A stretch of DNA of 20,879 nt, from contig DAICZV010000010.1 in NCBI GenBank assembly GCA_027310975.1, positions 1 to 20,879 of the forward strand, written 5' to 3'. Made by a program: the position numbers and the translations under genes. Position 1 is the first letter of the stretch; the number at the start of each line of letters is the position of its first letter. The notes beneath the pieces were generated by a model. That model was not told the DNA's origin. It did not search any database and saw only the letters and a list, made by a program, of their open reading frames with translations. This DNA comes from a bacterium (GTDB lineage Bacteria; Patescibacteriota; Minisyncoccia; UBA6257; GWB1-50-10). Below, piece after piece: positions 6,884-14,422 of the stretch.

Positions 6884-7330
6884 ATGAAAAAACACACCAT
6901 AATCTCCATAGCCGTAGTGGTAGTAGTAGGTTTGGCGGCTTTCTTCGGCGGCATGGCCGTCGGCAAATCGTCCGCCGCGGGCGCTCTGCGGAGTCGCCTC
7001 GGAGCGTTCGGAAGCGGCGCCGGCACTTTCGCCGCGCGAGGCGGCCAAGGAGCCGGGTTTCTGACCGGTAGCGTCATCGCCATGGATAGCCAGAGCATCA
7101 CTCTCCAGGATCGCGCCGGCAGTTCGCATATCGTGCTGTATTCAACGTCAACGGCGGTATCCAAACCGACCGTCGTACCGTCAAGCGACATCCAGACCGG
7201 TGACAACGTTACCGTAATGGGCACGGCGAATTCGGACGGGAGCTTCACCGCTTCGTCCATAGATATCCGCCCGGCCGGTCCAGCCGCTTCCGGCACCCAG
7301 CAGGCGCCGATGATCCCGGTCGGACAATAA
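6884..7330 (+). CDS. Anchored small beta protein, DUF5666-like, second copy
   Basis: 148 residues. Residues about 4-26 form a membrane anchor or uncleaved signal (IISIAVVVVVGLAAFFGGMA), followed by a glycine/alanine-rich linker to about 60. The beta domain spans about 62-128: TGSVIAMDSQSITLQDRAG, IVLYSTSTAVSKPTVV, TGDNVTVMGTANSDGSFTAS, IDIRPAG. It has the same order of elements as the protein at 2414-2887 (a strand pair, an 'STS' turn, then 'G..V.V.G....G...A..I'), though overall identity is low. The tail is proline/alanine-rich. It follows the permease and the second palindrome and is the last gene before a strong terminator, so it closes the efflux operon. Function unknown; an extracytoplasmic accessory role is an inference. 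Confidence 0.82.
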   Translation: MKKHTIISIAVVVVVGLAAFFGGMAVGKSSAAGALRSRLGAFGSGAGTFAARGGQGAGFLTGSVIAMDSQSITLQDRAGSSHIVLYSTSTAVSKPTVVPSSDIQTGDNVTVMGTANSDGSFTASSIDIRPAGPAASGTQQAPMIPVGQ

Positions 7331-7363
7331 GGGCTGTTCACGATTAGTGGATAATTCCATCCG

Positions 7364-7388
7364 AAAGCCGCTTTAAAAGCGGTTTTTT
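7364..7388 (+). terminator. Intrinsic terminator closing the efflux operon
   Basis: CCGCTT (7368-7373), loop TAA, AAGCGG (7377-7382), with a flanking AAAG pairing into the run of six T at 7383-7388. It lies 33 bases after the stop of the gene ending at 7330. Confidence 0.88.
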
Positions 7389-7572
7389 GGTATTCGCGTA
7401 TAAAAGGACGGCGGCATTGACGTTTTGACGGAAGGGGGTAGGATAACCTTGCATATACTAGGGTTTAAAAAGGTCGGGGGAGGTACAAAAATTACCTAGA
7501 AATAACAAATTAAAATATCCGCACGCGTTTAAAGTCCGGCCCAGTCCGTCGGTAGCCTGCGGAGATAAAAAA
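7389..7572 (+). promoter_or_regulatory. Promoter and leader region of the beta-helix surface protein
   Basis: 184 bases without a gene. Two TTGACG hexamers lie at 7417-7422 and 7425-7430. The first is 16 bp from TAGGAT (7439-7444), a weak -10 candidate; TATACT at 7454-7459 is too far from either hexamer for a normal spacer. The leader would be about 110-120 bases. A possible closing stem pairs CCGCA (7519-7523) with TGCGG (7558-7562), the latter overlapping the GGAG ribosome-binding site at 7561-7564, eight bases before the ATG at 7573. That could control translation. No known riboswitch was recognised. Confidence 0.4.
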
Positions 7573-10500
7573 ATGAGAACAATTGAATTAACCGGTGACA
7601 AGGTCACCAAAGTCGTAATATTTGCGACCGCCGCCTTTCTAGTGTGCGGTTTTTTGTTTATAGGGAACGTCGCGAAGGCGGCGGATGTGGTAGTAGAGAC
7701 TGGCAATATTTCAGACTTGCAGACAGCATTAAATGATTCAGCCAATGTTGGCGGTATTGTGTATGCATCCGGCACCTACACCGGTGATCTTACAATCATT
7801 CAGTCAATTACACTCGAAGCGACTGGCACGGTATCATCGCTTATTGGGAAGATCACGATTACAAGCGATAACGTTACCATCAACGGTATAGATATCAGCA
7901 ATCCATCTGCGGGTTCCGGAATCGTTGCGAAGGATGACAGCAATCTGACGATAACCAATAATACGATTCACGATATTGGTTCTGCTTCTAGCTATAACTC
8001 CGGTTCCGCATCAGCAATCAATATAGTAAGTAGCGCGAAGGATGTGAGTAATATAACGGTGACCGGTAATACAATCTCAAATATCGGCAATACCGGCATG
8101 GCCCACGCTGGTTCGGCGGGTAGTAGTGCTAAAGGGGTTTATCTCGGAAATTCAAGTGGTTCCTATACGATTTCTAGTACGACCATATCCGGCAATACGA
8201 TGCATGATATATATGCCTCGATTGTTACTTGGCATGGATATCCTACATACGGCGGTGGTGCGGGCGCATATGGCATTCTTGTTAATCACAAAACCACTGG
8301 GTTACAAATAACCGACAATACAATTGGCACTCTTGAGGGTCTTTGGGCCCATGCTATTGGCCTTGAGGGTGACACACCGAACGCTGTTTTGACGAACAAT
8401 ACCATCGGTGGTCTAGTGGACCATAAAAACCCTAGCGATGCGTTCCCGCTGTTTACTCAGGATAATTCTGACGCCATGAGCGTTACGATTGATGGCGTAA
8501 CATTGGCCAGTAAGGCCTCAACAAGTACCATTATTGTTAATGGCAGTTGGGTAGGGAAAGACACGCCGGCGCAGTACGATACGGTGTCATTGGGCGGCGG
8601 CATCCCATATTACTACGGTGTGAATGCGTTCTCTAATATTCAGGACGCCGTAAGCGCCGTCGCTGATAACGGTACGGTCACAGTTGTGGCGGGGACTTAT
8701 ACTGGTCCAGTCCAAATTGATAAACCGTTAATCTTGAACGGCGCACAACACGGTGTTTATGCAACGAGTTCGGCCAGAGGCACTGGTGAATCGGTCATCT
8801 TATCCAGCGTTGAACCCGGGACAATCCAAGTTGGTCCGGTGGACGGTACGGTAACGATTGATGGCTTCACTATTGGTAGCACATCCACGCCGCCATACAA
8901 AGCGATTCACGTAAACGGCACATCAATGCAGGTGAACGTGTTGAATAACATAATCGCACCGGCGACGGTTGATGGCATTAACCTGTATATGGCCGAAGGC
9001 GGTACTGTCAGCAATAACCTGGTTATGGGTGCTGGTGTTAGTGGTATTACGATGGGGAACAGTGGCGTTGATCCGAAGATCGTTACCCAGGCGAGTGTGA
9101 CAAATAACAAGGTAGAGGACTCGCTCTACGGTATTACTGGCTATGCAGCCAGTAGCACTATTTCTGGGAATACGGTTGTCGGAGACAGTTCTCTTGCACA
9201 AGGTTCCGGTATTGGCGGGAACTTTTATGACACATCCATTACCGGAAACACGGTCTATGGCTACGCGCAAGGTGCCGGTATCGCATTCCAAAATCCGTAT
9301 TCCACATCTACGCAAGCGGATTCATACAACGTTAGTGTGTCCAACAACGAAGTATATGGTAATGCATACAACTTCTACGCAGTATCCGACAGTTCCATTG
9401 CAACTAGCACGATCTCTGGTAACTTCTTTGAGTCTCCGATAACGGGAGGGGCTAATACTCTAGTATTAGATACCCTAACGTCTGGTTATGCATTCTCGGG
9501 AAATTACTACAGCGATTGGTTGGGAGCAGGGAACGACTATACGATATGGAGCACTAACAATGGGACGGAAGTTTCCGCAACCTCTTCGGCGTTTACTGAT
9601 TCCAACCCCGCTCCTAAGCCGATCTATGTCGCGGTCGGCGGTAGCGACAGCGGTCCGGGAACGCAGGCTCAGCCGTATGCAACCATCCAGCACGCTATCG
9701 ACATGACTGTGCCGGGCGGCACGGTGAATGTCGAAGGGGGACAATATAACGGGCCGGTCATCATTGATAGGCCATTAACCTTATACGGCGTTCAGCATGG
9801 CGTGGATGCGAGGACAAGAGGTGGCGACGAGTCCATTATCTCTTCTAGTAATCCTAACGGCTCGGTGCAAATTGGTCCGGTAACGGGCACTGTAACGATA
9901 GATGGTTTCACTATCGGTGGCAGTCCGGTAAAAGCGATTCACGTTAACGGAGTTACGGATAATGTGGTTGTGAAAAACAATATTATTGAAGCGGCGAGCA
10001 CTGATGGCATTAACCTCTGGCGAGCGGAAAAAGGTGATGTTGAATACAACTGGGTGAAAGGTGCGCTAACGAGTGGCATTACGGGCGGGGATGATAACGG
10101 TACGACTTCCACAACCGATGGCGTTCTGACACAAGCCACTATCTCCCATAACAAAGTGGAGAATGCCAGGTACGGCATTACGGGTTATTTGGGCGATAGC
10201 CTTATTTCTGAAAACGATGTTGTGGGCACTGCCTTCAGCCAAGACTTAGGGTCGGCTGGTATCGGAGGGCAGTTCTACAATACGCCGATAACCGGCAACA
10301 ACGTTTCTGAATATTCCGCTGGTGCTGGAATTGCCTTTGACAATTCCCAGCCAAGCGTAACAGTAAGACCCGATTCCCATGACATTGCCGTTACGAACAA
10401 TGTAGTTTCCGATAACGCTTATGGGATATACATCAATCAACCGTTAGACGGTGAGAATATTTCCGTAAGCGGTGGCAATAATATTTTCGGTAACGCAAAT

Positions 10501-11745
10501 GCTGCTGTCGCCTTCAATACTTCAGGTTCCGGCATTTTGAATGCCAAGAATAACTATTGGGGAACGGTGAGCTCAACTGAAATAGCGGCGATGATGGTTC
10601 CCACGTCCACTGATGCGGCCTATGTGCCGTTCAGCGGCGGTTTGGCGGCGGATACGGACGTGAACACTGATGCTCCGGAGATAATCGTTGGCAATAATGC
10701 TACATCGTCCACTTCGACTGTGAACGTTCCATCCGGCGTAAATAACGCCACCCTGAATACCTCGGCGCTCTTAGATACGATCGATGACAGCGTGACATTG
10801 CCGGGAGCGATAAACGTTAACGCCTCCACCACTATCGGTGACGTAAACGTTCAAATTCCGGCGGGTATTAAGATAACGGGCGCTTCCGGATGGACCGGCA
10901 TAATAAACGTGCCGCAGGTAAAAGATAATTCCACCGTAACCGTGACGCCGGATTCCGGCAATAATGCGAGCGTCAGCTCGGTCATTGAAATTGGGAGCAA
11001 CGATATACCGCTCACATTCGATAGAGCGGTAAGGATAATGATAGCTGGGCAGGGAGGCAAGTATGTCGGCTGGTCGCAAGCCGGTGTGTTCCATCAGATA
11101 ACCGACGTATGCGATACCGATTCCGCTACCACCACCGTTAATGGCGGAACGACTTTTGCATCCGATTGCAAGATAAACGTAAACGGTGGAGCCGACCTGG
11201 TCATTTGGACGAAGCACTTCACAAACTTCGTGACCTATACCCAAACGGCGATTCCGGCTCCGGTAGTCACTAGCGGCGGGGGAGGCGGCGGTTATTACGT
11301 CCCATCTCTGGCTGCGACCACGGCTGTAACGCCGGCCGTGACGGCTCCGGTGGGCCAGGTTCTGGGCGCTTCAATCTTCCGGTTCACCCAGACGCTTAGC
11401 ATCGGCTCGCAAGGGGATGAGGTAACCCAGCTTCAGAACGCGCTTACATCCGCGGGCGTTTACTCCGGGCCTATCACCGGCTACTTCGGCCAATTGACCC
11501 AAGCCGCCGTTAAGGCCTTTCAGGCTAAGCACGGTCTGGAACAGGTCGGCATCGTGGGTCCGCTCACGAGGAGCGAGCTGAACGGATTGGTCGCGCAGGC
11601 ACCGTCTGCCGGCCAGGTTCTGGGAGCTTCAACGAGTGCCGCCACGCAGACGCAGATAGCGGCTATCAAGGCCCAGCTCGCGTCGCTTATTGAGCAGGTG
11701 CTGGCGCTTCTCCAGGCGCAAGTTCAGCAGGCACAGGGGCAATAA
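7573..11745 (+). CDS. Giant secreted beta-helix surface protein with peptidoglycan-binding C-terminus
   Basis: 1390 residues. The signal peptide is at about 17-36 (VVIFATAAFLVCGFLFIG, then VAKAADV). Right-handed parallel beta-helix repeats cover about 40-1005, recognisable by the recurring N-N-T-I, 'ITGNTV' and 'GIN/GIT' rungs. Two long modules are tandem-duplicated: one from about 338 (NIQDAVSAVADNGTVTVVAG) and one from about 681 (YVAVGGSDSGPGTQAQPYAT), offset by 347-349 codons. The helix ends with NNYWG. A beta-sandwich-like module follows at about 1040-1235, ending LVIWTKHFTNFVTYTQT. After a GGGGGG linker, a PG_binding_1 domain lies at about 1268-1335 (QLQNALTSAGVYSGPITGYF), flanked by two GQVLGAS repeats and a Q/A-rich helical tail. 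Probably cell-wall attached, for adhesion or surface polysaccharide binding. It has a Shine-Dalgarno (GGAG) and lower GC than its neighbours. Confidence 0.9.
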   Translation: MRTIELTGDKVTKVVIFATAAFLVCGFLFIGNVAKAADVVVETGNISDLQTALNDSANVGGIVYASGTYTGDLTIIQSITLEATGTVSSLIGKITITSDNVTINGIDISNPSAGSGIVAKDDSNLTITNNTIHDIGSASSYNSGSASAINIVSSAKDVSNITVTGNTISNIGNTGMAHAGSAGSSAKGVYLGNSSGSYTISSTTISGNTMHDIYASIVTWHGYPTYGGGAGAYGILVNHKTTGLQITDNTIGTLEGLWAHAIGLEGDTPNAVLTNNTIGGLVDHKNPSDAFPLFTQDNSDAMSVTIDGVTLASKASTSTIIVNGSWVGKDTPAQYDTVSLGGGIPYYYGVNAFSNIQDAVSAVADNGTVTVVAGTYTGPVQIDKPLILNGAQHGVYATSSARGTGESVILSSVEPGTIQVGPVDGTVTIDGFTIGSTSTPPYKAIHVNGTSMQVNVLNNIIAPATVDGINLYMAEGGTVSNNLVMGAGVSGITMGNSGVDPKIVTQASVTNNKVEDSLYGITGYAASSTISGNTVVGDSSLAQGSGIGGNFYDTSITGNTVYGYAQGAGIAFQNPYSTSTQADSYNVSVSNNEVYGNAYNFYAVSDSSIATSTISGNFFESPITGGANTLVLDTLTSGYAFSGNYYSDWLGAGNDYTIWSTNNGTEVSATSSAFTDSNPAPKPIYVAVGGSDSGPGTQAQPYATIQHAIDMTVPGGTVNVEGGQYNGPVIIDRPLTLYGVQHGVDARTRGGDESIISSSNPNGSVQIGPVTGTVTIDGFTIGGSPVKAIHVNGVTDNVVVKNNIIEAASTDGINLWRAEKGDVEYNWVKGALTSGITGGDDNGTTSTTDGVLTQATISHNKVENARYGITGYLGDSLISENDVVGTAFSQDLGSAGIGGQFYNTPITGNNVSEYSAGAGIAFDNSQPSVTVRPDSHDIAVTNNVVSDNAYGIYINQPLDGENISVSGGNNIFGNANAAVAFNTSGSGILNAKNNYWGTVSSTEIAAMMVPTSTDAAYVPFSGGLAADTDVNTDAPEIIVGNNATSSTSTVNVPSGVNNATLNTSALLDTIDDSVTLPGAINVNASTTIGDVNVQIPAGIKITGASGWTGIINVPQVKDNSTVTVTPDSGNNASVSSVIEIGSNDIPLTFDRAVRIMIAGQGGKYVGWSQAGVFHQITDVCDTDSATTTVNGGTTFASDCKINVNGGADLVIWTKHFTNFVTYTQTAIPAPVVTSGGGGGGYYVPSLAATTAVTPAVTAPVGQVLGASIFRFTQTLSIGSQGDEVTQLQNALTSAGVYSGPITGYFGQLTQAAVKAFQAKHGLEQVGIVGPLTRSELNGLVAQAPSAGQVLGASTSAATQTQIAAIKAQLASLIEQVLALLQAQVQQAQGQ

Positions 11746-11769
11746 AGCGATCCAGCGAGAGAATGTCGT

Positions 11770-11810
11770 GACATCGCAAGACCAAATGGTCTTGCGATGT
11801 CCTGTGTTTT
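11770..11810 (+). terminator. Perfect 14-bp hairpin with short U-tract after the surface protein
   Basis: GACATCGCAAGACC (11770-11783), loop AAAT, and the exact complement at 11788-11801. A broken T-rich tract follows (TGTGTTTT, 11803-11810). The last T residues are the first bases of the -35 box of the next promoter. The U-tract is imperfect, so termination may be partial. Confidence 0.75.
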
Positions 11811-11837
11811 GACGGATATTTAGTTTAGTGATATAAT
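11809..11837 (+). promoter_or_regulatory. Near-consensus sigma-70 promoter of the CAP-domain gene, leaderless
   Basis: TTGACG (11809-11814), a 17-bp spacer and a perfect TATAAT (11832-11837). Seven bases follow before the ATG at 11845, so the transcript should begin at or one base before the start codon. Confidence 0.88.
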
Positions 11838-11844
11838 TGCAAAA

Positions 11845-12786
11845 ATGTTAGGGAAGTTATTCAAGAAATACTTCATTCCTCACGAGGGCAATGACCATAA
11901 ACCGCGCATCCTGCGGTCGGGCGCCTTTATGAGTATGCTCCTCGTCATTCTTTTTGTGGAGACCATCTTTGTCGCCAGGTCGTTGTTCCTTTTACCGAAT
12001 ACCGACTTTCTCGCTTCCATCTTGCCGCCCATTCTCATTGCCGATACGAACGCCAACCGGGCTAACGATAATCTCCAGTCCCTCCAAACAAGCGCTCGTC
12101 TGACGGAAGCCGCCCAACTCAAGGCCAACGACATGGCCGCGAAGGGATATTTTTCCCACGTGAGTCCGACCGGTGTCACGCCGTGGCACTGGTTTGACCA
12201 GGTAGGTTATAACTATGAATACGCCGGAGAAAATCTGGCAGTCAACTTTACCGATTCGCAGGACGTCATTAACGCCTGGATGAATTCGCCGGAGCATCGG
12301 GCGAATATTTTGAGCGTTAATTTCTCGCAGATAGGCATCGCCGCCGCGAGCGGTACGTATGAAGGGAGGCCGGCCATCTTCGTCGTCCAGCTTTTCGGCC
12401 GGCCGGCGCCGATTGCCGCGCTTGCGCCCACCGCGCCGAGCCAGGTTGCCGTCGCGCCCGTCGCACCGCCGGCGACCGTTCCATCCATCGCTCCCAACAC
12501 AACTGCGCCGGAGGTAAAGGGCGCTATGATTGAGCTTCCGCCGGCTGTCACGGCAAGCCAACCGTCCTTCGCTGCTCGGATGGCCTCCGAACCACATTCG
12601 CCTACCAACTATTTCTATCTCGCTCTCCTGGCTTTGGTCGGCGTAGCCTTGGCCCTCAACATTCTCATTAAGAAGAAGATCCAACATCCCCAGCTTATTG
12701 CGAACGGATTCATGATAATCTTCCTCGTCGTTCTCACTTTGCTAGTCAATAACTTCATCGCCGTCCATCAAGCGGGTATTCTCTAA
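11845..12786 (+). CDS. CAP-domain (SCP/PR-1-like) membrane protein
   Basis: 313 residues. An N-terminal membrane helix lies at about 28-50 (MSMLLVILFVETIFVARSLF). The CAP domain follows at about 68-187, with the hallmarks YFSHVSPTG (H105), YEYAGENLA (E129) and SPEHRANIL (E150, H151), which line the family's conserved cavity, and VVQLFGRP closing the domain. A proline/alanine-rich linker covers about 188-245. Two further helices lie at about 252-272 (FYLALLALVGVALALNILI) and 280-302, so the CAP domain should face outside. CAP proteins of the YkwD type are common in bacterial envelopes but their activity is poorly known. It has its own strong promoter and its stop touches the start of the dihydrouridine synthase, an apparently unrelated gene. 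Confidence 0.93.
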   Translation: MLGKLFKKYFIPHEGNDHKPRILRSGAFMSMLLVILFVETIFVARSLFLLPNTDFLASILPPILIADTNANRANDNLQSLQTSARLTEAAQLKANDMAAKGYFSHVSPTGVTPWHWFDQVGYNYEYAGENLAVNFTDSQDVINAWMNSPEHRANILSVNFSQIGIAAASGTYEGRPAIFVVQLFGRPAPIAALAPTAPSQVAVAPVAPPATVPSIAPNTTAPEVKGAMIELPPAVTASQPSFAARMASEPHSPTNYFYLALLALVGVALALNILIKKKIQHPQLIANGFMIIFLVVLTLLVNNFIAVHQAGIL

Positions 12787-13752
12787 ATGGTTTCCGGTTT
12801 TTGGGCGAAACTTCAGAGGCCCATCATGGCCATGGCGCCGATGGCAAACGTTACGGACGCCGCTTTTCGGCGAATGTTCGCGGAGCTCGGCAAGCCCGAT
12901 GTTTTCTGGACGGAGTTCGTCTCGGTGGAAGGGTTGCTTTCCGCCGGCAGGGAAAAGCTTCTCGTTGACCTTTGGTACGACAAAAGTGAGCATCCCATCG
13001 TCGCCCAGGTCTTCGGAGGCAAGCCGGAACAATTTGAAAAGATAGGCGCGCTCATCCGCGAACTGGGTTTTGACGGGCTGGACATCAATATGGGGTGCCC
13101 GGACCGGGGCGTGGAAAAGTCCGGCGGGGGAGCGGCGCTCATCAAAGACCCGGCACTCGCCAAAGAAATAATCCGGGCGGCCAAGCGCGGCGCGGGCGAT
13201 TTGCCAATTTCGGTGAAGACCCGTCTCGGATACAATAAAGACGAATCGGCCAAGTGGCTTCCGGCCTTGCTTGAAGAAAATATCGCGGCGCTCACCGTCC
13301 ATCTTCGGACTCGCAAAGAGATGTCCGCCGTGCCGGCTCATTGGGAGCTCGCGCCCAAGATAAATGATCTAAGGAACAAAATATCGCCCGAGACTGTCCT
13401 CCTCGGAAACGGCGATGTGCCGAATACGGATGAGGCGCGGCGGCGGGCGGCCGATACGGGATTTGACGGCGTGATGATTGGTCGGGGCGCCTTCGGCAAC
13501 CCGTGGCTGTTTTCGGGCCGCGTGCCGGACATTCGCGAACGCTTGGAACGTCTGGTGACGCACGCCGAACTTTTTGAAAAACTTTATAAGAGCGGCCAAC
13601 CGGACAGGTTGAAATCCTTTGACATTATGAAAAAACACTTCAAGGCCTACGCTTCCGGTTTTGACGAAGCGAAAGAACTGCGCATCAAGCTGATGGAAGC
13701 GGAAAGCGCCGCGGATGTCCGCCGAACGATCAGCGAGTTTCTGAACCGCTGA
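12787..13752 (+). CDS. dus: tRNA-dihydrouridine synthase (DusB-like)
   Basis: 321 residues, the normal length. The FMN-binding TIM barrel starts at about 14 (MAMAPMANVTDAAFRRM). VAQVFGGKP is at about 76, and the active-site loop DINMGCPDRGVEKSGGGAAL contains the catalytic cysteine C104. VKTRLGYN, LTVHLRTRKEM and VLLGNGDV follow, then the phosphate-binding GVMIGRGAFGNPWLF. A short C-terminal helical tRNA-binding domain completes it. The enzyme reduces uridines in the tRNA D-loop using NADPH. The ATG directly follows the TAA of the CAP gene with no gap and no Shine-Dalgarno, so expression depends on the upstream leaderless transcript. The last 23 bases overlap the convergent gene on the other strand. 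The subfamily (DusB rather than another Dus) is the likely but not certain choice. Confidence 0.93.
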   Translation: MVSGFWAKLQRPIMAMAPMANVTDAAFRRMFAELGKPDVFWTEFVSVEGLLSAGREKLLVDLWYDKSEHPIVAQVFGGKPEQFEKIGALIRELGFDGLDINMGCPDRGVEKSGGGAALIKDPALAKEIIRAAKRGAGDLPISVKTRLGYNKDESAKWLPALLEENIAALTVHLRTRKEMSAVPAHWELAPKINDLRNKISPETVLLGNGDVPNTDEARRRAADTGFDGVMIGRGAFGNPWLFSGRVPDIRERLERLVTHAELFEKLYKSGQPDRLKSFDIMKKHFKAYASGFDEAKELRIKLMEAESAADVRRTISEFLNR

Positions 13753-14248
13753 AAAGAGAGAGCGTCGTGTCGCAAGGGCAGGCGACGGGGGAATTCGGCC
13801 CGGCCACGTTTGAGTGAAAGACGGTATGATAGCCGATGACGATATAGTCGGCGCCTTTGGAATACCCGGTTTGGCTGCCCATCGGCCCGCCCGCTTCCAT
13901 TTGGATGCTCACCGTCCAGCCGGCGGCCGTAAGCTTTTGGCGGTAATAATTTTCAAAAGGCGTCGTCAGCGCCGCGATATCCGTTATACCTTTAGCGGCC
14001 GCCGAAGTTATGCCGTAACCGGCGATATTGAAAGTGCCGGTGGTAGTCCGCCATATTTCCGTAGCCGGGGTTTCCGGTTCCCAGGTGACGCCGGAATAAA
14101 GGGGATAGAGAACGGGATTCAAGTGCGGCTCGGGCGCGGAGGCCGGGACCGGTTTCAAAACAAAAGCCAGACTGACCGCGATTACAGCCAGCCCGATGGT
14201 CCAGAGGAGGTGCTCCGGTTTCGGCCGCATTCTCTCGTCCCTCGTCAT
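13730..14248 (-). CDS. Unrecognised single-anchor extracytoplasmic protein
   Basis: 172 residues on the minus strand from the ATG at 14246-14248; an alternative ATG lies seven codons in. One membrane helix spans about 14-32 (LLWTIGLAVIAVSLAFVL), then a proline-rich stretch and an outside domain. Notable segments are LNPVLYPLYSGVTWEPETPA, FENYYRQKLTAAGWTVSIQM, GSQTGYSKGADYIVIGYHT and SPVACPCDTTLSLFSG, the last with a C-P-C pair near the end. I do not recognise a named family. The start is fixed by an extended -10 promoter (TGG-TATAAT) six bases upstream. It stands alone on the minus strand, converging on dus with a 23-bp overlap of coding ends, and its promoter region is shared back-to-back with the tRNA-Ser gene. 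Real coding is supported by the promoter, the anchor and domain-like composition. Confidence 0.82.
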   Translation of the reverse strand: MTRDERMRPKPEHLLWTIGLAVIAVSLAFVLKPVPASAPEPHLNPVLYPLYSGVTWEPETPATEIWRTTTGTFNIAGYGITSAAAKGITDIAALTTPFENYYRQKLTAAGWTVSIQMEAGGPMGSQTGYSKGADYIVIGYHTVFHSNVAGPNSPVACPCDTTLSLFSGSETR

Positions 14249-14254
14249 GCCAAC

Positions 14255-14263
14255 ATTATACCA
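14255..14263 (-). promoter_or_regulatory. Extended -10 promoter of the minus-strand gene, leaderless
   Basis: On the minus strand this reads TGG-TATAAT (plus-strand 14263 down to 14255), a perfect hexamer with the TG extension. Six bases separate it from the ATG, so transcription should begin on the start codon. No convincing -35 is present. Confidence 0.8.
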
Positions 14264-14282
14264 CGTTGAAAAGGCGTCTTTT

Positions 14283-14311
14283 TTGAATTACACTTTTGGG
14301 GCGGATAAATT
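14283..14311 (+). promoter_or_regulatory. Putative promoter of tRNA-Ser
   Basis: TTGAAT (14283-14288), a 17-bp spacer and TAAATT (14306-14311, four of six consensus bases). The expected start near 14318 is two bases before the mature tRNA end at 14320, leaving almost no 5' leader for RNase P. Confidence 0.5.
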
Positions 14312-14319
14312 AACGCATT

Positions 14320-14407
14320 GGAGGGGTCGCATAGCGGTTTAGTGCGCCATCTTGGAAAGGTGGTAAGGAGCAATCCTTCGAGGGTTCAAATCCCTCCCCC
14401 TCCGCCA
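14320..14407 (+). tRNA. tRNA-Ser (anticodon GGA)
   Basis: 88 bases including an encoded CCA. The acceptor stem GGAGGGG (14320-14326) pairs with CCCCTCC. The anticodon stem is CCATC with GGTGG (one G-U pair), loop TTGGAAA, anticodon GGA at 14354-14356, reading UCC and UCU. The long variable arm (AAGGA..TCCTT) is typical of serine tRNAs. The T arm is GAGGG-TTCAAAT-CCCTC. The CCA at 14405-14407 is genome-encoded. A protein gene starts 15 bases downstream, with no terminator between. Confidence 0.97.
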
Positions 14408-14422
14408 GAAACACGGAAGCAT

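Noticed and set aside
8000..10500. CRISPR-like or short tandem DNA repeat in the surface gene
   Set aside because: The recurring motifs are protein-level beta-helix rungs with diverged DNA; there are no identical direct repeats with regular spacers.
13814..14269. A 151-codon plus-strand frame between dus and the tRNA
   Set aside because: The minus-strand gene in the same place has a promoter, an anchor helix and plausible domain composition; the plus-strand product has none of these.
14318..14422. N-terminal extension of the Gmad2 protein through the tRNA gene
   Set aside because: The extra 35 codons are the tRNA-Ser sequence itself; the ATG at 14423 gives a normal membrane anchor start.
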